From NCBI GenBank assembly GCA_017559185.1, contig JAFYSU010000005.1, positions 1-40,448 of the forward strand: a stretch of 40,448 nucleotides of DNA, given 5' to 3'. This DNA comes from Oscillospiraceae bacterium. Lineage in GTDB: Bacteria; Bacillota; Clostridia; Oscillospirales; Ruminococcaceae. A model generated the notes under the pieces. It saw nothing but the letters and a program-made list of their open reading frames with translations, did no database searches and had not been told where the DNA came from. Below are positions 6,956 to 14,704 of the stretch, one piece after another (position 1 is the stretch's first letter; every line of letters begins with the position of its first letter). The position numbers and the translations under genes were made by a program.

Positions 6956-7411
6956 ATGGATGTTGAAAAAACCCTGCAATATCTTATGGACCGCCATGAG
7001 ATAGAAGACAAATGTATCCTTTACGCAAGCTTGGTGGATACCAAGCAGTTTGATCGCTTTACCGAATTATTCACACCTGATGCATATTTTGACTATCGTG
7101 CATCGGGTGGTATAGAAGCTGATTTGACAGCGACAATTGAGTATTTGAAAAAGGCAACAGCTCGTTTCCGTTCCATGCATATGATGACAAATATTGCATG
7201 TGAAATTGCACCTGACCGTAAAACAGCAAAAACAACAGTAATGCTGCACAACCCAATGACCTTTGTGAAAGAGGACGGCAACGACCATACCTTCTACTGC
7301 GGTTTGTGGTATCATGACGATTGGGTGCTTACAGATGACGGTTGGAAGATGAAACGCCGTGTGCAAACTCTTTCTTACACACACAATTCACCATTCCACG
7401 GAAAAAAATAA
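6956..7411 (+). CDS. SnoaL/NTF2-like fold protein
   Basis: A 151-residue protein with an AAAGGAG site before ATG 6956. The pattern matches the cone-shaped SnoaL_4-like family. An N-terminal helix (IEDKCILYASLVDTKQFDRF) leads to FTPDAYFDY, a central helix, then strands ending in GWKMKRRVQTLSY. Family members include small ligand-binding proteins and isomerases or dehydratases, so a specific reaction cannot be assigned. It is cotranscribed with the EFR1 protein, which suggests a shared small-molecule redox role (inference only). It ends at the bidirectional terminator 7417-7454. Confidence 0.75.
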   Translation: MDVEKTLQYLMDRHEIEDKCILYASLVDTKQFDRFTELFTPDAYFDYRASGGIEADLTATIEYLKKATARFRSMHMMTNIACEIAPDRKTAKTTVMLHNPMTFVKEDGNDHTFYCGLWYHDDWVLTDDGWKMKRRVQTLSYTHNSPFHGKK

Positions 7412-7416
7412 ATAAT

Positions 7417-7454
7417 GTAAAGCCGAAGGATATTTTAAGCCTTCGGCTTTTTTA
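7417..7454. terminator. Bidirectional terminator
   Basis: AAAGCCGAAGG at 7419-7429 pairs with CCTTCGGCTTT at 7440-7450, T-rich on both exits. The - strand gene ending at 7435 has its stop inside the loop. Confidence 0.85.
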
Positions 7455-7905
7455 TGCTTTTCAACTCTTCTTTAACTGCAACATTAGAAGATGGGAAAGT
7501 CATTTTTTCAAGAGCGCGGTCGTGCAGTTTGTAGGCACCTTTACCTTCAAGGTCATAACCGAGCTGTTCAGAAATGACATCCCACGGTGCGCCTTCAATG
7601 TATCGTCTAATCATCAGTAAACGCATTTTTGGGTTATCTAACGATGAAATTGCCTGTTCAACTTCATCTATTAAGCGCATTTCAAGCCGCAGTGCTTTTA
7701 CAAGCTTGTTTTGACATTCTATCATTTCTTCAATGCACTGCTGCATGGCGGTGTTGTTTGACCTACCCGAAGTGCCGCAGCAAATTGCAGTTTGCAGGTT
7801 TTCGGCACGGTCTGCCCAATCAATTACCCGTGAACGCAGACTTTCTACTAAATGTTTTGTTATGATGTAACTTTTAAGGTATTCCTTTTTTTCTGCTGTA
7901 GTCAT
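7435..7905 (-). CDS. ArpU/sigma-like phage-type transcription factor
   Basis: It starts at ATG 7905 on the minus strand after AAGGAG; an upstream ATG at 7932 is less well placed. The 156-residue protein is helical. The C-terminal region contains a sigma-region-4-like helix-turn-helix: a hydrophobic helix DNPKMRLLMIRRYIEG, then APWDVISEQLGYD, then a tyrosine-containing recognition helix. This layout is typical of phage late-gene activators such as ArpU/RinA-like or DUF1492-type proteins. No structural, lysis or integrase genes lie nearby, so this looks like a remnant or domesticated regulator. Expression is probably controlled by the repressor encoded at 8492. Confidence 0.7.
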   Translation of the reverse strand: MTTAEKKEYLKSYIITKHLVESLRSRVIDWADRAENLQTAICCGTSGRSNNTAMQQCIEEMIECQNKLVKALRLEMRLIDEVEQAISSLDNPKMRLLMIRRYIEGAPWDVISEQLGYDLEGKGAYKLHDRALEKMTFPSSNVAVKEELKSIKKPKA

Positions 7906-7960
7906 TATGTCTCTCCTTATAAATTGTGTCAAATTAAAGTGTTGTGTGAGTTTTGTGGTG

Positions 7961-8143
7961 TTATCGCCACAAAAAGTCCAGATCTTCGGCGTACCGATTT
8001 TCTATGCAGTTGTCACACCCAAGCAGCTGTCCGTCGGAAAAATAAACCTTGTCGCCCCAATACAGCTTTTTGCCGCATACAGTGCAGTAAGGATTTTCTT
8101 CTTTGGTTTGTGGGGGTGAGAGTTTTATATCAGTGTTTTCCAT
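7961..8143 (-). CDS. Small zinc-ribbon protein (60 aa), phage-type
   Basis: It starts at ATG 8143 on the minus strand behind a strong AAGGAGG. Cys20-x2-Cys23 and Cys43-x2-Cys46 form a likely four-Cys zinc ribbon, and the C terminus is acidic (EDLDFLW). It is the first gene of the minus-strand unit with the ArpU-like gene, 55 nt before it. Small Cys4 proteins of this kind are common in prophage early regions. The function is unknown. The operator at 8175-8195 lies just upstream of its ribosome binding site. Confidence 0.7.
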   Translation of the reverse strand: MENTDIKLSPPQTKEENPYCTVCGKKLYWGDKVYFSDGQLLGCDNCIENRYAEDLDFLWR

Positions 8144-8174
8144 AAATGCCTCCTTTGTATGTGAGCAAGATACT

Positions 8175-8195
8175 ATGTACACTAAATGTGTACAT
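8175..8195. promoter_or_regulatory. Operator 1, perfect palindrome
   Basis: ATGTACAC - 5 nt - GTGTACAT, an exact 8-5-8 inverted repeat upstream of the zinc-ribbon gene. Confidence 0.85.
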
Positions 8196-8366
8196 AGGTG
8201 TAAAAAAATTTGCATTTTAATTTTGGTGTTGGTATTTACAACCTGTAATACTGTTCCATGCATACCTAAAATGTGCAGACCAAAACACATTATTGCTGTT
8301 TTCACAGTAAGGTATAACAAGGAACAGTCTACAAGGCTGTAAAAAAGGAGTGCCATGCAAAAATTC

Positions 8367-8385
8367 TGTACACGCTTTGTGTACA
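8367..8385. promoter_or_regulatory. Operator 2, perfect palindrome
   Basis: TGTACAC - 5 nt - GTGTACA, an exact 7-5-7 repeat with the same half-sites as operator 1. Confidence 0.85.
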
Positions 8386-8414
8386 ACTGAAGAATACCAC
8401 GGGAAAACAAATTT

Positions 8415-8433
8415 GTCAACACTAATCGTGAAC
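8415..8433. promoter_or_regulatory. Operator 3, imperfect
   Basis: TCAACAC - 5 nt - GTGAACA is a degenerate copy of the same 7-5-7 pattern, keeping the inner CAC/GTG. Confidence 0.5.
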
Positions 8434-8439
8434 AAAATA

Positions 8440-8468
8440 TTGATTTTATACACGAAGTGTGTTAAAAT
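8440..8468 (+). promoter_or_regulatory. Repressor promoter with operator 4 in the spacer
   Basis: -35 TTGATT (8440-8445), a 17-bp spacer and -10 TAAAAT (8463-8468). The spacer holds TATACAC - GAAGT - GTGTTAA (8447-8465), a near-palindrome of the same class. Repressor bound here would directly block its own promoter. Confidence 0.7.
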
Positions 8469-8491
8469 TGGAACAGAGGCGGTGATGTACT

Positions 8492-9094
8492 ATGTTTAAA
8501 GCAGAACTTAGGAAATTAAGAGTACAAAAAAATCTTACACAGGAAGAACTTGCGCAAAAAATGGAGCTTTCCAAAAGTGCGATAAGTATGTACGAAAACG
8601 GCAATCGTGTGCCAACACTCGCGCTGCTCAAAAAATTTGCGGAATTTTTTGAGGTAGACTTGGACAGTCTGGCGGGCACCCCTGCGGCAAAAAATATAAT
8701 TCCGCTGCCAAAAACCAAAAAGATACCGCTGCTGGGCAGTATTGCGTGCGGAACACCAATACTTGCACAGGAAAATATAGATGATATGATTTCAATGCCT
8801 GATGGCTTGAATGCCGATTTTGCATTGTATTGTAAAGGCGACAGTATGACCGGGGCAAGAATATACGATGGAGACATTGTATATATTCGTCAGCAGCCGG
8901 ATGTTGAAAACGGTGAAATTGCAGCCGTTTTGATAGACGATGAAGCAACGCTGAAGCGTGTTTACAAATACCCGTCCAAGATAGTATTGAATGCCGAAAA
9001 TCCAAGTTTTGAACCACTGGTGTTTACGGGCAGCGAGCTTGAGCAGCTGCGAATACTTGGAAAAGCGGTGGCTTTTTTAAGCGGTGTGAGATAA
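8492..9094 (+). CDS. LexA/CI-like self-cleaving repressor (XRE + S24)
   Basis: A 200-residue protein. Residues 3-58 are an XRE/Cro helix-turn-helix (NLTQEELAQKMELSKSAISMYENG). Residues 75-200 are an S24/LexA autoprotease domain. The scissile bond is Cys86-Gly87 in SIACGTP, where LexA has Ala-Gly, a common variant in phage repressors. The catalytic Ser118 is in KGDSMTG and the Lys155 is in EATLKRV. Such proteins repress until RecA filaments trigger self-cleavage after DNA damage. The operators around it are well placed for control of both directions. It is not the chromosomal lexA by architecture, because its DNA-binding domain is XRE-type. Confidence 0.9.
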   Translation: MFKAELRKLRVQKNLTQEELAQKMELSKSAISMYENGNRVPTLALLKKFAEFFEVDLDSLAGTPAAKNIIPLPKTKKIPLLGSIACGTPILAQENIDDMISMPDGLNADFALYCKGDSMTGARIYDGDIVYIRQQPDVENGEIAAVLIDDEATLKRVYKYPSKIVLNAENPSFEPLVFTGSELEQLRILGKAVAFLSGVR

Positions 9095-9098
9095 AAAA

Positions 9099-9137
9099 AT
9101 AAAAATCCGCAGTCCTTTTTGGACTGTGGATTTTTTT
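9099..9137 (+). terminator. Terminator of the repressor gene
   Basis: AATCCGCAGTCC pairs with GGACTGTGGATT (one wobble or mismatch), followed by TTTTTTT. Confidence 0.85.
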
Positions 9138-9673
9138 GTCACAAATTGGGGTAGAAGATGAATATAAATGCCAAACTTCCAATATTTGTAAAACCAATTA
9201 CGTAGATTTGACTTGTTTGTGAAATTGCTCATAAGTTTTGTTGCAATTGCGATGAATTTTGACGATATTGCGCAATGGGCATTGACTAAAGCGTGTTTGC
9301 AATGTTACAATTTGAAACGGTAAAGTGTAAATTTATTTTGTTTTCTGTAAGAATTAAAGTGTATGTTGATTGCACGAAATGTTAGACAAAATAATTTCCG
9401 ATGAATGGGCAAATGTCGGAAGTGCATTTTATATTAGCCGTTAGTGTGGCAAAAAATCGACACGGCATAAAAAGATTACCGGCGGTCGGTTTACAAAAAG
9501 GGGGACCGAAAAAAGCACAGACCGTGCATTATGTGTTGTGTATATTTATTCGTAATTTAAGAGCAAGCCTTGTTTGTATTTGTTTTTTTGTGTGAATGTC
9601 ATGAGTGTTGAGTGGTAATATGGGCAATTACCACTGTCCATGCGCATTTAAAAAAGGAGAGCGGGTAGTTATT
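9138..9673 (+). other. Long leader region of the first chemoreceptor gene
   Basis: A 536-bp gap without a credible gene. The heptamer ATGGGCA occurs three times (9275-9281, 9405-9411, 9620-9626), each within a hairpin-like context. TTCCGA (9396-9401) faces TCGGAA (9416-9421) around the second copy. AGTGGTAAT (9611-9619) pairs perfectly with ATTACCACT (9627-9635), with the third copy as the loop. The ribosome binding site AAAGGAG lies about 20 nt after the last hairpin. I could not place a promoter confidently. Confidence 0.5.
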
Positions 9674-11446
9674 ATGAAGTATTTATTCAACAAAATGAGA
9701 CTGAAGCCGTATTTGATTACAGTGTTTAGTATTATTCTTGTGCTTGCCTGCGGTATTTCGTTTTTGGGAACTACAGGTATGAGCTCGATGAACCGAGGCA
9801 GTACAGAATTTTTAACAGAGTATATTGTTTTGGACCAAGCTATTGGCATTTGTGATTCGCAAATGGCTCGTGCGGGTCTGGAGCAGCGTGAAATGACCTT
9901 TACATATGCTGAAAAGGTTTCTGAAACTCATGCTCGTCATAACGAAAGCATCAAGTTGGTTCGTGAACAGATACCGCTGCTCAAAAATAGTATGACCCTT
10001 TCAACACCTGAATATCAAAAAATGATTGATGACTATTCCAAATTGCTTGATAAATGGGTTCAGGTTGATGACGAAGTTTATGCACTCATTCAAGCAGGCG
10101 AGCGTGAAGTGGCTGCGTATACCATACTTGAAAAATCCACACCTATAATGAATGAGCTTACTGCAATTAACAAGCAGTTTTCGGATGCGTGTTATAATTA
10201 CATGATGGAAACCGCTAAACAAGGTTGGCTCCGTGCAGCGTTTTACCTTGTGGCAACAGGTGTAAACTTCTTTGTTATGGTGGGTATAGGAATTTACATG
10301 GCGGTTTCCATGATACGCAATATCACACGCCTTACCACCCCTATTGAAGAAGCGTTTGTTAAGCTTACAAACGGCGACTTTAATGTACACATTGATTACC
10401 AAACAAGAAACGAAATCGGTCGTATTGCGGGTTGTGTAAATTATACCGCAAAAGCATTTTCCGATTACATAAACGCTATTGATACATCGTTGGCAGCGTT
10501 TGCCGCAGGTGACTTTACAAAGAAAATTCCTGAAGACATTCAATTTTACGGTGACTTCCAAAACATTAAAAATTCGATTGCAAACCTTAGAGCCACAATG
10601 AACAGCACATTTATTCAGTTGGATGATGCTGCCGGTCAGGTAAGCATGAGTGCAAGTCAGGTTGCTGATGCATCGCAGGCTACTGCACAGGGTGCAACCG
10701 AACAGGCAAGCAGCGTGGAAAAGCTTTCGGCAACCATTACCGAAGTTTCCGACCAGATTTCCCAGACAGCACAGTTCTCGCAGCAGGCTAACGAAATAGG
10801 CAAGCAGGCAGGCGAGGTTGTGGCTCAAACACAGGAAGCTATTGCTGAAATGGTTGTGGCTATTGGAAATATTGCTGAATCGTCCGAAAACATTAAGAAG
10901 ATAATTAAAGCAATCGACGATATTGCATTCCAAACCAACATTCTTGCACTTAACGCAGCTGTTGAAGCGGCTCGTGCGGGTGCAGCAGGTAAAGGCTTTG
11001 CAGTAGTTGCGGATGAAGTTAGAAACCTTGCGCAAAAATCTGCCGAAGCTGCAAAAAATACAACACAGCTTATTGAAGATTCGCTGCAGCAGGTTGCTCA
11101 CGGTGAAAAGCTGGCACACAGCACAACCAGTGCTTTTGCGGAGGTTAACAAATATTCCACAGATATTCTTGGAATGGTTGACCGTATTGCAAATGCTTCG
11201 GCACAGCAGGCAACTGCTATTGCGGATATTTCACAGGGTGTTGACCAGATATCTGCTGTTATCCACATGAATACTGCAAACTCCGAAGAAAGCGCGGCAG
11301 CAAGCCAAGAACTGAGCGGACAGGCAAGATTGATGAAAGAACTTATCGACGGATTTCAGGTTGTTCGAACAGGCGCACCTGTAACGGCACAGCCTAAGTC
11401 GGCTAACGAATTTGTTCTTTCAGCAAATACAGCCGACAAATACTAA
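9674..11446 (+). CDS. Methyl-accepting chemotaxis protein (4HB-type sensor)
   Basis: The start at ATG 9674 follows AAAAGGAGAGC. The 590-residue protein has TM1 at about 12-33, a periplasmic-side helical ligand domain of about 150 residues of the four-helix-bundle MCP class, TM2 at 187-213 and a HAMP domain. A long cytoplasmic coiled coil carries the conserved hairpin tip ([20 protein letters not shown]). It should signal to CheA/CheW at the membrane. No CheR-binding pentapeptide is visible at the C terminus. It differs from the two dCache receptors downstream in its sensor. It is a single-gene unit bounded by a terminator. Confidence 0.95.
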   Translation: MKYLFNKMRLKPYLITVFSIILVLACGISFLGTTGMSSMNRGSTEFLTEYIVLDQAIGICDSQMARAGLEQREMTFTYAEKVSETHARHNESIKLVREQIPLLKNSMTLSTPEYQKMIDDYSKLLDKWVQVDDEVYALIQAGEREVAAYTILEKSTPIMNELTAINKQFSDACYNYMMETAKQGWLRAAFYLVATGVNFFVMVGIGIYMAVSMIRNITRLTTPIEEAFVKLTNGDFNVHIDYQTRNEIGRIAGCVNYTAKAFSDYINAIDTSLAAFAAGDFTKKIPEDIQFYGDFQNIKNSIANLRATMNSTFIQLDDAAGQVSMSASQVADASQATAQGATEQASSVEKLSATITEVSDQISQTAQFSQQANEIGKQAGEVVAQTQEAIAEMVVAIGNIAESSENIKKIIKAIDDIAFQTNILALNAAVEAARAGAAGKGFAVVADEVRNLAQKSAEAAKNTTQLIEDSLQQVAHGEKLAHSTTSAFAEVNKYSTDILGMVDRIANASAQQATAIADISQGVDQISAVIHMNTANSEESAAASQELSGQARLMKELIDGFQVVRTGAPVTAQPKSANEFVLSANTADKY

Positions 11447-11456
11447 AAACTAACTT

Positions 11457-11491
11457 TTAACCGCAGGAGGGAATTCCTCCTGCGGTTTTTG
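11457..11491 (+). terminator. Terminator after the first chemoreceptor
   Basis: AACCGCAGGAGG is followed by a short spacer and CCTCCTGCGGTT, then TTT. Confidence 0.9.
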
Positions 11492-11613
11492 TGTTAACAG
11501 GATATTTGTACAAAAAATGGTTAAATGTGTAAGCTGAACTGCAATTTAATATATTAAAAAAACGACATGAATGATATAATGTGCGTAATGAGCGAATGAA
11601 AGGATGATAACGA

Positions 11614-12735
11614 ATGTGGCGCATAGCTGTAATAACCCCGATTTTTGCGGTGTTTACAGTGCTTTATTTCTACCGTTTTTTACGAAGAGCATGTTGGGAA
11701 ATCGGCTTTAATACCAATGCAAAATCAGTGCGCGTTATAATGTGGGCAGCTGCGGTGGGAATTGCGGTGCTTTGCTGTAACCTTTTTAAATTTTACGGAG
11801 TTGCAATACTGCATCTGCTTGTGATTGCTGTTGTGGTGGATGTTTTTAATATAATTTTGAAAAGGGTATTGGGTGAAAATTTTAAGCATGGCTATACAGC
11901 ATGGAAACGGCTGCATGCGTTGGGGGTACTGCCTGTATTTTTGACATTGTGTGTACTGATTGGCGGATATATCAATCTGCACAATATTCAGCAAACTGAT
12001 TATGAAGTGCTTACCCCAAAAAATATTCGCACACAGGGGTACAGAGTGGCGTTGATAGCCGATGTACATTATGGTGTTTCGCTTGACCGCGAGGGACTTG
12101 AAGAAACTGTGCAGCGCATAAATGCACAAAATCCGGATATTGCTGTGTTGTGCGGAGATATTTCGGACAATTCCACAACTGCGGAGCAAATTGAAGAGGT
12201 TTTTGAGGTATTCAGCGGAATAAAAAGCAAGTACGGAGTATTTTTTGTTTACGGAAACCACGACCGCCCGTATGGGATGATGAAAAGCGGTTACGACGAC
12301 AATCATTTGTATGATGTGCTTGAAAAAAGCGGAATAACCGTTTTGTGTGACGATACATATAAAATCGGAAATGATTTTACGATTATAGGCAGACAGGACA
12401 GGCGTTATTCCGACAGAAATTCGCTTGAACAGCTGTTTAAAGATGTTGACAAAAACGATTTTATAATGGTTTTGGACCATCAGCCTAATCAGTATGCCGA
12501 AAACGCAGAAGCAGGAACAGACCTTATACTTTCGGGGCATACCCACGGCGGACAGCTTTGGCCGATGCAGTATGTGTTTGAGCTTGGAAAATTCAACGAT
12601 GCAGTATACGGTCATCTTATTAAAGACGGCATGCAGGCTATTGTAACATCGGGCTTGGCAGGTTGGGAATATCCAATAAAAACAGCATCACCTGCCGAAT
12701 ATGTAATAATAGACATTAAAAAAGATACAAAATAA
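11614..12735 (+). CDS. Membrane-anchored metallophosphoesterase (YkuE/YaeI-like)
   Basis: A 373-residue protein. Three or four transmembrane segments occupy residues 1-140. A calcineurin-like phosphoesterase domain follows, with the di-metal motifs in order: ADVHYG (D-x-H), CGDISDN (GD), YGNHD (GNHD), and SGHTHGGQ (GHxH). The C-terminal half therefore carries a complete active site for a phosphomono- or diester, probably on the outer face. Related YkuE/YaeI proteins act on lipid-linked phosphates, but the substrate here is unknown. A DUF368 gene begins 17 nt downstream, and the pairing hints at polyprenyl-phosphate metabolism. Confidence 0.85.
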   Translation: MWRIAVITPIFAVFTVLYFYRFLRRACWEIGFNTNAKSVRVIMWAAAVGIAVLCCNLFKFYGVAILHLLVIAVVVDVFNIILKRVLGENFKHGYTAWKRLHALGVLPVFLTLCVLIGGYINLHNIQQTDYEVLTPKNIRTQGYRVALIADVHYGVSLDREGLEETVQRINAQNPDIAVLCGDISDNSTTAEQIEEVFEVFSGIKSKYGVFFVYGNHDRPYGMMKSGYDDNHLYDVLEKSGITVLCDDTYKIGNDFTIIGRQDRRYSDRNSLEQLFKDVDKNDFIMVLDHQPNQYAENAEAGTDLILSGHTHGGQLWPMQYVFELGKFNDAVYGHLIKDGMQAIVTSGLAGWEYPIKTASPAEYVIIDIKKDTK

Positions 12736-12752
12736 AAAGAAGGTACAATAAG

Positions 12753-13592
12753 GTGGAGACACACGAAAAAAACGAGCATGAAATTTTGCAAAGAAGCTTT
12801 TTGCTGCTTTGCATACAAGGCGCAATAGTAGGAGTAGGAGCAATTTTGCCCGGAGTAAGCGGAGGCGTGCTGTGCCTTGCGTTTGGTTTGTATGAACCCA
12901 TGATGTCAATTTTGGCACATCCTAAAAAAGCAATTCCAAGGTATTACAGAATTTTTATTCCGTTTTGCATTGGCTGGGCAGTGGGATTTTTACTGTTGGC
13001 AGGAGTGGTGGACAAGCTGTTTACAGTATCGGCAGATGTAGCGGTAATGCTGTTTTCGGGTCTTATTTTTGGTACAGTTCCGGAGCTGTTAAAAGGAACA
13101 CAGCAAAAATCGCCAAACCAAAGCTGGTCGCCGTTTGTGTTGTCGCTTGCAGGGGCATACATGTTTTTTCAGCTTTTGGCAGGTGGTGAAAGCCTGTCAC
13201 TGCAGCCAGGTACCTTTTGGTATTTTTTCTGCGGTGCGGTATGGGGACTCAGCATGGTAATACCGGGGCTAAGCTCATCGTCGCTGCTTATATTTATGGG
13301 GTTGTACCAACCTATGACTAAGGGGATAGCGGCATTAAATTTTGAAATTGTTGTTCCAATGCTTACAGGCTTGCTTTTAACAGCTTTGCTTTTGGCACGA
13401 TTGGTCAGCAATTTGTTTGAACGGCATAATGCTTTAGTGCTCAGAGTTGTTGCCGGCTTTATGATAGCATCGACATTAATTATAATGCCTGTTAAATTTT
13501 CCACGCCTTTGTCAATGCTAATTTCAGTTATATGCTTTGCGGCAGGATTTGCTTGTGCAAGAGTAATGGATGCTGCCGAAAAGAAAAGCTGA
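12753..13592 (+). CDS. DUF368 family undecaprenyl-phosphate transporter (PopT-like)
   Basis: A GTG start at 12753 follows AGAAGG; no in-frame ATG is nearby. The 279-residue polytopic membrane protein has about eight hydrophobic segments. It shows the duplicated signature of DUF368: GAILPGVSGG near residues 30-39 and a second MVIPGLSSSS near 168-177. DUF368 proteins have been shown in other bacteria to act as C55-P translocases that recycle the cell-wall lipid carrier to the cytoplasmic face. The assignment rests on the two PG(V/L)S repeats. It follows a metallophosphoesterase in the same operon and is succeeded by an amidohydrolase after 50 nt. Confidence 0.85.
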   Translation: METHEKNEHEILQRSFLLLCIQGAIVGVGAILPGVSGGVLCLAFGLYEPMMSILAHPKKAIPRYYRIFIPFCIGWAVGFLLLAGVVDKLFTVSADVAVMLFSGLIFGTVPELLKGTQQKSPNQSWSPFVLSLAGAYMFFQLLAGGESLSLQPGTFWYFFCGAVWGLSMVIPGLSSSSLLIFMGLYQPMTKGIAALNFEIVVPMLTGLLLTALLLARLVSNLFERHNALVLRVVAGFMIASTLIIMPVKFSTPLSMLISVICFAAGFACARVMDAAEKKS

Positions 13593-13642
13593 TTTAATTA
13601 TTGAAGCTTAAAAATGCACAAATAAAAGGGAGAAAAGGGTAA

Positions 13643-14473
13643 ATGAAGATAGTTGATGCTCATTTGCATTTGTTTGATAATTCTAACGGTTGGGCGGATG
13701 AAGTTGCCAAAAGGGTTGGACATCGCAGCTCTGAAGAACACTTGCGGCAGACTTATGCTGAACTTGGCATGGTACATGGAGTTATAATGGGTAATCGCAG
13801 CCTTAATCCCGAGAATCACAGCTATGCGCAGGATTTGTTTCATTACTGTGTAGGTTTCGACAGTCATATAATGGAGGACGGTTTTGACATTTCCACAGCG
13901 TACGAACTTGCCGAGCTTAATCTGCGCAGGGACAGCTGCTGCGGGGTAAAGTTATATCCGGGATACAACAAAATTTCACTTGCCAATGATTTTTACAAGC
14001 CAATCTACAAACTTGCTGCAAAATACGAAAAGCCTGTAGCGGTTCACACAGGACTTACGGCACATTCACAGGCTCATTTAAAATACTGTCATCCATTGGT
14101 GTTGGATGAAGTTGCTGCCGACAATAGCCGCACACGCTTTGTTATGTGTCATTTTGGAAATCCGTTTTTTGATGGGGCAGCAGCAGTGCTGGCAAAGAAC
14201 CCTAATGTTTGTGCCGATCTTTCAGGTTTTTTGGACGGAATGGTTGACTTGGATGCTTACTTTGCCGACCAAGCAGGTTATGTATTCCTTTTAAAAAGCT
14301 GGCTTGCAGCATCTAATGGATGGGACAAAATAATGTACGGAACCGACTGGCCGATTGTAAATCTTGAGCAGTATATAAATTTTGTAAAACGCCTTATTCC
14401 CGAAAAGCATTGGAACAATGTCTTTTTCAATAATGCCAATCGTATTTACGGACTTGGGCTGAAGACGGAATGA
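13643..14473 (+). CDS. Amidohydrolase family (amidohydrolase_2) protein
   Basis: A 276-residue TIM-barrel metal-dependent hydrolase with DAHLH at 5-9 (HxH metal ligands), VKLYPGYN, AVHTG, MCHFGNP and GTDWP in the expected order for the PF04909 group. Such enzymes hydrolyse or decarboxylate diverse small carboxylates and cyclic amides; the substrate cannot be read from sequence. An AAAAGG site precedes ATG 13643. It may be the last gene of the phosphoesterase-DUF368 unit. A weak hairpin (AAAACAGC at 14473 with GCTGCTTTT near 14494) is the only candidate terminator. Confidence 0.8.
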   Translation: MKIVDAHLHLFDNSNGWADEVAKRVGHRSSEEHLRQTYAELGMVHGVIMGNRSLNPENHSYAQDLFHYCVGFDSHIMEDGFDISTAYELAELNLRRDSCCGVKLYPGYNKISLANDFYKPIYKLAAKYEKPVAVHTGLTAHSQAHLKYCHPLVLDEVAADNSRTRFVMCHFGNPFFDGAAAVLAKNPNVCADLSGFLDGMVDLDAYFADQAGYVFLLKSWLAASNGWDKIMYGTDWPIVNLEQYINFVKRLIPEKHWNNVFFNNANRIYGLGLKTE

Positions 14474-14615
14474 AAACAGCAAGTTTTACCCAAGCTGCTT
14501 TTAAAATTAGACTAATAAGACAAATTAGTATTATTTTAATCTCCAATTAAGAAACTGCTTTTTTGTTGAAATGGTAAAAAATCAACAAAAAAGCGTAAAA
14601 AAACATCGAAAATTC

Positions 14616-14645
14616 TTGCATACGCCATAAAAACTGTTATATAAT
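14616..14645 (+). promoter_or_regulatory. Promoter of the second chemoreceptor
   Basis: TTGCAT (14616-14621), an 18-bp spacer and TATAAT (14640-14645). It is a sigma-A type; no sigma-28-like TAAA/GCCGATAA pair was found. Confidence 0.65.
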
Positions 14646-14704
14646 AGACACACCATATACCAATTTTAGACAAAGGATACCGTGGGTTGAAAGGTTGGGG
14701 TTGT

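Larger units (their letters stand above)
8144..8491. other. Divergent control region of the phage-type switch
   Basis: This 348-bp gap separates the minus-strand pair from the repressor gene. It holds four related operators (8175-8195, 8367-8385, 8415-8433, 8447-8465), the repressor promoter, and an inverted pair ACTGTTCC (8250-8257) / GGAACAGT (8321-8328) that could fold the middle of the region. No credible gene is present; an 11-codon ORF at 8354 lies across the second operator. Confidence 0.7.

Noticed and set aside
9138..9673. A cyclic di-GMP or other known riboswitch upstream of the chemoreceptor
   Set aside because: I looked for the conserved c-di-GMP-I and -II core pieces and did not find them. 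Only the repeated-loop hairpins remain.
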